From Homalodisca vitripennis (taxonomy: Eukaryota > Arthropoda > Insecta > Hemiptera > Cicadellidae): a stretch of 64,000 bases of DNA. The notes beneath the pieces were generated by a model. It had not been told where the DNA came from and did no database searches. It worked only from the letters and a program-made list of their open reading frames with translations. Where the stretch lies: positions 1 through 64,000 of the forward strand of contig NW_025776785.1 of NCBI RefSeq assembly GCF_021130785.1, in the 5' to 3' direction. Below are positions 56,570 to 64,000 of this stretch, one piece after another. Within the stretch, counting starts at the first letter, position 1; each line of letters opens with the position of its first letter. A program made the position numbers and the translations under genes.

Positions 56570-56884
56570 GTTATTAGATTTTTAGAAAATTTCACACTTT
56601 TTCTCAAAAACTGTTCACGCTACAACCTCTAGAGTGGTTTTAGTTGATTTTTAAGGTGATTTTCCTTATAGATCCACCTTATTTCAGTTAAAAAGTAAGA
56701 ACAAAACATTTCAGAACCACTTAATTTCACCAGCTGAACTGAAAACAAAGCAAAATATTTCTTCAGCCATTACTCAGTAATGGAGCGTTTCCGGACCTAC
56801 CTTTATATAACGTTTTTTTCTTATTTTTATGTCTAAAATCACGTCTTAAAAATTTTTTTTTCATATTTCTGACTCACCCTGTAT
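56570..56884 (-). repeat. About 310-bp transposon-end repeat, copy 1
   Basis: On the minus strand it begins ACAGGGTGAGTCAGAAATATG and goes through GGTAGGTCCGGAAACGCTCC. The same sequence occurs at 63615-63724 (outer part) and 60840-61015 (inner part). The GGGTGAGTCA end is common to many insect DNA transposons. Confidence 0.8.
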
Positions 56885-57187
56885 ATATCTGTATGGTCAT
56901 TATTGAATATATGGAATTTTCTTGTTTATATTTTTTAAACTGAGAAGGTTTATAAGCAATGTCAATTGATATAACTCCTCAGCAGGGGGCGGCGCTGCAA
57001 AAGATCAGTGTTCGAAGCACCTGCACACTATAAACTGCAATTACAAGACAGTTACGTATACTAAATAGCCAAACACTACTAGAAGGCGCTAAGTTAACAT
57101 GTACATTTGCCTTTAAGACAAGTTTCTGGTTGAACTTAAAGCTTGAGTGTTAAACCATTTTATAATGCACGTGTACAATAGCTATAA

Positions 57188-57222
57188 ACATACATACATT
57201 ACATACATACATACATACATTT
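57188..57222. repeat. (CATA)n microsatellite
   Basis: ACATACATACATT followed by ACATACATACATACATACAT. Confidence 0.9.
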
Positions 57223-59039
57223 TCTTGAACAACATTGCAAACACTATATCTGCGTTTGAAATATAATTAACTTGTACCAGTAATGCACATACACGGGCAA
57301 AGCTTATGAAAAGTGTACGGAGCTGCGGTAAACAGCTAGTTAGATATAAAACAATAGGAAACACTTGGAATATGTATTACAATAGAGTAGCTTTAATTCA
57401 AAATTAAAGTAGGAAAGTACTTGTATATATTTAATTATACTTGTATTAAATGTTTTGAATAGAATAATTTACTACTTAATAATATTTCATAATAAGTACC
57501 AAGGAAACTAACTAGTAAATTAAAGATAAAAAAAATAATGTTCGCTTCTATCGAACTACAAGATTTAGAAAAATAAATTGAATAATTTTCAATATAATAA
57601 GGTTTGTAAAGAAAGTAAGTTGAATTTACATCGCTTTTTAATATTTATTCATATTTCATTGCCACTTTGAAGAAACTTTCTTACATGAACATAATAATTT
57701 CAAGTTTTTAACTAGGAAACTAAAGTTTTGAATAAAAATGTATATCTAAGGTTTGAGTATTATAAATTCTGTAATTTTATAAAATTTTGGTATTTATTTA
57801 AGCCACATTTAGATCACATTGCTGTTATTTCTACAGTTATATTACCACTTGAGTTAAATGAAAGAATTTTGCAATTTAATTTATTACAATGTAAAAAAAA
57901 ATCAATAACTATTGAAGGAAAAAACGCAAATGACTGAGAAATTAATAAACATTAGTGAATCTAAAGTGTAGATAATTAATAAAAAGAGTAAACAAATATC
58001 ACAAGTGTAGAAAAGTATGAAAAATTTAGGGAGTTAAGATCAAAACTATGATCCTTTTATATCAATTCATTTAAATTACTTTATCAGTTTCACTAAAAGA
58101 ACAACATTAAATAATATAAAAATGTTGAAAAAAATATTTCAAAATAAGTTTTTTATACTTCTCTTGGAATGACAGGATAACTATGACCCACCTCGGATTA
58201 ATATATTACAAAATCCAGCAATCAATATTCTTATATTATGTTTATTGATATAAATAATGATGCATTATTGTTTTATCTACTGCCAATTATATCATAAAGT
58301 TCATCGCTTTTTAAAATAAAAAAGGCAACGAAATAATGTGCCATTGTTAAATCCAAGAAAATACATACGAGTAATATTCCTGTGTTGCACTAAAGTAAGC
58401 AATTTAAAATACGCATGTTCACAGACATGGCACGTCTAAAATAAATTACTGAGTAAATAGAGTTGGAAAAAAATATGATATTTTCAAAATAAACATTTCT
58501 GCCTTATAAAGCAATTTTGTTCTGGAAAGTAAATACGCTAAGGCCCCGTCATATCTGGACGGAAAGTGTGACAGAAGTTTAAGAAATCTGGATCAAGTAT
58601 GTTATGGATAATGAAAAGGCATTGAAAATTTGAAAACCCTCAACTTTTAACGAAGTACCAGATCTTATTTGTACTTGTTTACGGCATTGGTAATTTTTTC
58701 ATATGAAATATTTGATATAATTTAACTAACGTTGTTGGTTAGGATGAAACTGAACCACCTTAAATATGAACTTGGAATGTGTAATAAATAATAAGTAAAG
58801 ATTTTTAAGATTGATTGATACTGTTGTTTTATTTTTTTTACAACATGCTTACAGAGGACATTCAGAAAATGATCCCCACCAGAGGTTCCTCTTGATTTAG
58901 AAGTTCAAAAATACTGAGAAGGTGATTGTGGAATATTTTTAGTTTACCACCTTTTATATGCCAAACAAACTGTGAAGACGAGGATACAAAACTGGATAAA
59001 AATAATTAAAAAAACTATTATGTAATTATGAATATTTGT

Positions 59040-59300
59040 TGTCTTTTGAAAAAAACTCACCCTGTACCCTTGGGTACATGGATTAATAGTACGAATCAAA
59101 TGTTTACTAGCTTATCTACAACTAAGAAATTTTCTGAATACAGTACTTTTTCCTGGTCCTGGTCCTCGTTGTCTGTTTGGTAATGATTACACTCTGTGCT
59201 GTGGTCGTGAGACTTTTGATATAAAACCTTACTTGATATATAAAAATTACTAAAACAATTCAATTACTTTCTTTGTCGTTTCCATATATATATCCATCAG
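59040..59300 (+). repeat. Diverged repeat family F, copy 5
   Basis: CACCCTGTACCCTTGGGTACATGGATTAA, later TTTCCTGGTCCTGGTCCTCG and TTTGTCGTTTCCATATATATCC. Confidence 0.45.
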
Positions 59301-60839
59301 TCATTAGCTGTTTACGCTATTGTTAACTTATTTATTTACAAAAATATTAAGTAGATTTTACAGATTGTTATTTTGACTTACCAGGGTCTATTTAGGTCCT
59401 ATTCTTATTCTTTTTTAAAGTGAAGTTCATTACAAATGTATATCATCTACATGCATCGAATGCTTAAATTTTCATAACCACGAAATATTAACAGTTAAAG
59501 TATTCAAAATAGCTTTTTTACTACGTTAACATAAATTATTATGATATTTATTACTATTTCATTCATATACAATTATTAATATTTTTATATAAAAATTTTA
59601 AGTTACAGCCGTATTCTATAGAACAGTAATTATTTTTGTTCAACAATTTTGAATTAATGATACTAAATGTACATTGTTCCGACAAATGTATGTGTCAAAA
59701 TGTACCCATTTATTTTCTTATAACACACAATGACGAATTGGTGTAATACAAAATATTATCTAAGGCAGTTCATAGCTAAAGGTCTATACCATTTCTGCAT
59801 TGCCGAGAAAGTTTTTTCAAAACGTAAAAATTTAAATTGAACTTAAACATTATATTTAATCGCTTTAAGCAAAATAAGCTCATCGAACTATAAAAGTGTC
59901 GTTTATTTAAAGATACAGGTATAAAATATTAATTAACACATTGACAATTAACTAAACTTGCACAGCACGGCTTTCACTGATCAGGCGTTGGAGGATCACA
60001 CTATACATTATTATGCTAATTGATCTAATTATGTGATGTTCATGGGACATCAACCCAAAATTATATCTGAACTCTATGTGTCTCTTACAGTATTAAAAAA
60101 ATCAATGTATTTAGCATCAGAACAATTTAAAGTCACGTTTGATAGTTTTAACCAAGATCATGGGTGAAGGTACATCTTATGTTGATGTCATTGTTCTCCT
60201 ACTTACTGCGAGTTAAAATACTTTTTAACAAGAAAACCGAACTATCAAAAAAGTATGAAAATGTTTCCTTTTAGTTTCTATGGAAATCTGTAATTTTAAT
60301 ACACATTTTTTGGGTATGTTTAAGATGTTTAATTTATTTCTATATTAAACTACGCAATTTTAGGTCACGTCTTTTTCCAACATTCAAACCGACCAATATA
60401 CAGGAACTTTTACCAAACATTATTTTCTGATAAATAATACGTATGTTCTGTACAGACAAACGTGAAATAAAACAAGATTTAAAAGATTGGTGTCCGTACT
60501 AGGTTATGGTGTGTGGTATAAAATGTCCAAGGATAGTGTTCGATATGTCGCTAACGCTTACGTTGTTCATTTTAAAAACAAACCTACGTATATTTAACAA
60601 ATATTGTGTGAAAACTTCAAGTAATTTATAATACAAGGCACTTTTCAATTTTCTCACAAAATTACAGCTATTAAAAATCTTATTACATGAAAGCAAGTCA
60701 CTAATATAATTATATAAACTCGTAACTCAGAATATTGAAAATATTATTACCTTGCATAATATTTTGCATTAGAGAGGATTAATTAAATTAGCTAAAGCGT
60801 TTTTAAAACCAAGCTGTTTGGATGTAAAAATTTTTATAC

Positions 60840-61015
60840 TTATTTTCAAAAACTGTTCACACTATAACCACTGGAGTGGTTTTATTTGATTTTTTAAGGT
60901 GATTTACCTTATAAATACACCTTATTTGTGTTAAAAAGTAAGAACAAAACATTTCAGAATCACTTAATTTCACCAGGTGAACTGAAAACAAAGCAAAATC
61001 TTTTGCCAGCCATTA
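60840..61015 (-). repeat. Transposon-end repeat copy 2, inner part (interrupted)
   Basis: Matches 56600-56770 (AAAACTGTTCAC.CTA.AACC through GAACTGAAAACAAAGCAAAAT) and stops at GCCATTA, where the LINE begins. Confidence 0.85.
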
Positions 61016-63612
61016 TTTATTTGTTTATTTATTTATTTTATTTACATGCAACAATACAGGTTACACACCCAATTACATTGTGCATGATTAAATCAAGATG
61101 ACATGCAATAATATCCACACAATCAAATATAATCCAGTCCAGTCCAGTGTTCCACTCAAAATAGTTCCCATTAAATAGATAATTAAGCCTAAAGATAAAT
61201 AACAGATACATATATATATATAGATATAACAACGTAACTATAATAAAATTATAAACAAAATAACAACAATAATAAATAATCATAAATATTAAACAAAGTC
61301 AAGATAAGCCATAACAAAAAGAACGCGCGTGTGTGTAATTAAAAGTAAAAACATCTTAATAAAAATATTGTAGTGTAGTATATTTGTTAAATATGTATTA
61401 TGTAAGGTATTAGATAGTCTAGCTCAGTTTATATCCCTCTGACAAAGTCTGTTATATTGATTAATACTATGCAAAAAATATATCAACCTCCCAAGGCAAA
61501 GAATTATGTAATCTCATCATTGTATTCAAAGGTGATGAAAAATGTGCCATTGTACGAGAAAAATTAATGTGAAACAAATTTTGGGATCTATTATAAAATG
61601 ATGGAGTGTAAAAATTAATTTTTGACAAGCAAAATGAATCCATTACTTCACCTCTCAGCAATTTAAAAAGAAAAAGTAAATTCGCTAATTTTCTACGTTT
61701 TTGAAGACTTTTCATTTCAAAAATGCTTAAGAGTTGATTATATGAAATATCGAAGGTAAATTGACCAGTTTCTTTAAAATATAAATATCGTAAAAACTTC
61801 TTTTGTACCTTTTCAATTAAATTAATGCGATTAACAAAATAAGGATTCCATACTATATTGGCAAATTCTAAATTTGATCGGACAAGTGATATATACAATG
61901 TTTTTAATGTTGAAATTGAATTAAAATTTGAAGACTGTCTAATAATAAATCCCAAATTTTTGTAGGCCTTATTTACAATAGATGAGATATGAGGATTGAA
62001 AGTTAAAGTAGGATCCAAAATTACGCCTAAATCCTTAAATTCAAATGCCCTTTCAAGATTAATACCATTTATGGCATAGTTATTCGAAATTGATATCTTT
62101 TTCCTTGTGAATGACATTACTTTGCACTTACTAATATTAAAAAAGATCTTATATTTACTAGTCCAATCTACAATTGCATCCAAAATCCCCTGTAATGCGT
62201 TGGAATCCTGAGGGCTATTGACTACTTTATAAAGTTTAAGGTCATCTGCGTACAGTAAAATTTGTGAATTTTTTGTGCAGTTAACAATATCATTGATAAG
62301 CAAATTAAAAACTACTGGGCCCAAGTTTGACCCCTGAGGAACCCCTGAAGTTACTAAATATTGACTAGAATTGTGCCCCATATAAGAAACATATTGTAAC
62401 CTATTAGAAATAAATAAGAAGAAAAAAAATTTACCAACTTAGACGAGAAACCTAAATTATGCATTTTACTTAAAATTTAAATGTGATCTACTCTATCAAA
62501 CGCCTTAGTTAAATCTGTAAATATTACATCTACCTGAGAGTTATTATCCATTTGAAATAAGACATATTCCGTAAAATTTAACAAATTTGTAACAATTGAT
62601 TTCTTAGCTTGAAACCCATGCTGCCTATCAGACATCAATGGTGTCATAAAATTTACAATTTTTTTACAAATAATAATCTCAAATATTTTTGCAGCAGTTG
62701 ATAAAATTGCAACTGGGCGATAACTCTGTACAAGCTTAGAATTTCCACCTTTAAAAATAGGGGTTACTCGAGTCAATTTAAACAAATCAGAAAACAACAA
62801 TTAATTAAACAAATGTTAAAAATTACACAAAGTGGTTTCACAAATATTTCACTACAACCCTTATAAATATATGATGGGATTTTATCTGGGCCAGCAGATC
62901 GTTTACAACTAAGGTATTTAATAGCATCACTTACACCACCATCAAATATCTTATCAATAACTAAGGCTAGGGAGGATAGACAAGTTCCAGGGTCAGTGAA
63001 CTTTCCAGTTAAAGAGGATGTAGTGAAAGTAGATTTAAAGTATGTAGCAAATGCTTCCGCTATGTTACTAACCCCTTTAATAATCTAACATCCATCTGAC
63101 ATATGATTATTAGCATTCTTATGATTCCTTGAATTCTTTATAAAATCCCAGAATTTTCTCACATCTTTATTGATGCTACTTTCAACACTATTTAAATAAA
63201 TATAATAATCCACTTTTATTCTACATTTAATATCTTTCCTTAATCTTTTGAACTCTCTTAAATCTATCTCATTAAAGTTTCGTGTTAACTTCCTTCTAAT
63301 TCTTATTTTTAATTTAATAATATTTATTAGTTCATTACTATACCATACTGGATATCCACGTTTCACTTTGTTCCTCTTTAAACAACAGTTATCAAAAACG
63401 TGATAAATTGCTTTGTAAAATAAGTCCACAGCCAAATTTAGGATCATTAATATTATACAAAAAGGACCAATCAATGTTCCTAAGACCATGATACAACTCT
63501 TCAAAATTTATTTTCTTAAAATTATAACTACCAATGCTGCTGCTATTACTATTCCCTGACTTATTCCAACCATAATGCACCATTCTACCTTCCAAACATA
63601 AAGCAGGGTGGT
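61016..63612 (-). mobile_element. Jockey/CR1-group non-LTR retrotransposon, 5'-truncated
   Basis: Sits inside the transposon-end repeat. Its 3' end is at the left, with a (TTTA)n-type tail (on the element strand AAATAAATAAACAAATA). Its 5' end is truncated within the endonuclease domain. A short TTA overlap at both junctions may be a target-site duplication, but three bases are too few to be sure. Confidence 0.85.
61467..63612 (-). pseudogene. LINE ORF2: endonuclease end, linker and reverse transcriptase (frameshifted)
   Basis: From the 5' end: SNHPALCLEG and FEELYHGLRNIDWSFLY, the end of the endonuclease and start of the linker; GYPVWYSNELINIIKLKIR and VRKFWDFIKNSRN; then RT motifs: SYRPVAILSTAAKIFE, DRQHGFQAKKSIVTNLL, VDVIFTDLTKAFDRVDH, SGVPQGSNLGPVVFN and LLYADDLKLYK (catalytic YADD). 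A thumb and C-terminal helical region follow to the stop at 61467. Frame changes near 63440, 63085, 62790 and 62430. The catalytic residues are intact. Confidence 0.9.
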
Positions 63613-63614
63613 TA

Positions 63615-63724
63615 CTCACTAATGGAGCGTTTTCGGACCTACCTTTATAAAAAACTTTTTTCTTATTTTTAGCTCTACAATCACGTCTTAAAATATTTTA
63701 CCATATTTCTGACTCACCCTGTAT
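63615..63724 (-). repeat. Transposon-end repeat copy 2, outer part
   Basis: CTCACTAATGGAGCGTTTTCGG through TTTCTGACTCACCCTGTAT, matching 56775-56884. Together with 60840-61015 it restores the layout of copy 1 once the LINE is ignored. Confidence 0.85.
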
Positions 63725-64000
63725 GTAAAACATATACACATTTATATGCTTGAAGTCATAACAAGGCAGAAAAAATTCATTTGAAAAGAATTATTTACAC
63801 CTTCCGAAACATACTAAACGTATAAAAAATCCTTTCTTATAACAACATCCTCTATCGATTTCAAGGACACCCGTGTCATGTGTTTATGGTACAGCGTCAG
63901 TTGGATCTAACCTCTACGCTATTGGAAGTGTATTTTCATTACATTCATTATTTTTGTAATTATTTTGGAACAACTTCAAATTAATAAATTTACAGTTACA
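63725..64000. other. Intergenic DNA to the window edge
   Basis: No gene seen. Confidence 0.5.

Larger units (their letters stand above)
56885..60839. other. AT-rich intergenic DNA
   Basis: No gene recognised. Holds a CATA microsatellite (57188-57222), a CTCF-like string (56979-56996) and one diverged repeat-F copy (59040-59300). Confidence 0.5.

Overview
The window looks like arthropod, most likely insect, nuclear DNA: a very AT-rich background with no recognisable host protein-coding gene and a dense set of transposable elements. The species cannot be fixed from the sequence. Several independent insertions can be delimited to the base by terminal repeats and target-site duplications (TSDs).

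Region 1 (1-1436) is the 3' part of a decayed Penelope-like retroelement (reverse transcriptase tail plus GIY-YIG endonuclease) ending in a (TA)n tract. Region 2 (1509-19241) is a complete Maverick/Polinton element of 17.7 kb. It has 1258-bp terminal inverted repeats (TIRs) and a perfect 6-bp TSD, TATATG. It carries a virus-like gene set: protein-primed DNA polymerase B, integrase with a zinc-ribbon N-terminus, packaging ATPase, adenain-type cysteine protease, double-jelly-roll major capsid protein, a probable penton, a phospholipase A2 polyprotein, a coiled-coil (fibre-like) protein, a BRO-family protein with two degraded partial copies upstream, two zinc-finger copies and two genes inside each TIR. 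Most genes are interrupted by 1-2 bp indels, often in homopolymers, so the copy is either decaying or affected by assembly error.

The most interesting signal is in the Polinton. About a dozen of its genes start inside a shared motif, roughly TTTTTCTATNTAAATGG, in which the start codon is part of a TAAATG box like that of poxvirus late promoters. The element also encodes a small zinc-ribbon protein that resembles the VLTF3 late transcription factor family. In addition, IxGxG sites (the adenovirus-protease type of cleavage site) occur between domains of its structural polyproteins.

Region 3 (23940-32117) is a young BEL/Pao LTR retrotransposon on the minus strand with a GTTAC TSD. Its gag-pro-pol is broken only by a few indels and one stop codon. 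Region 4 (32891-33722) is a hierarchical minisatellite (about 34, 69 and 138 bp). Region 5 (34735-41520) is an LTR element with near-identical LTRs and a GCAC TSD. It carries an intact gag but no recognisable pol, and holds a degenerate DDE transposase gene in the place where pol would be.

Region 6 (41521-64000) is host-like AT-rich DNA with diverged dispersed repeats, microsatellites, a DDE-transposase element with about 210-bp inverted repeats (54751-56558), and a terminal repeat split in its second copy by a 5'-truncated Jockey/CR1-group LINE (61016-63612).
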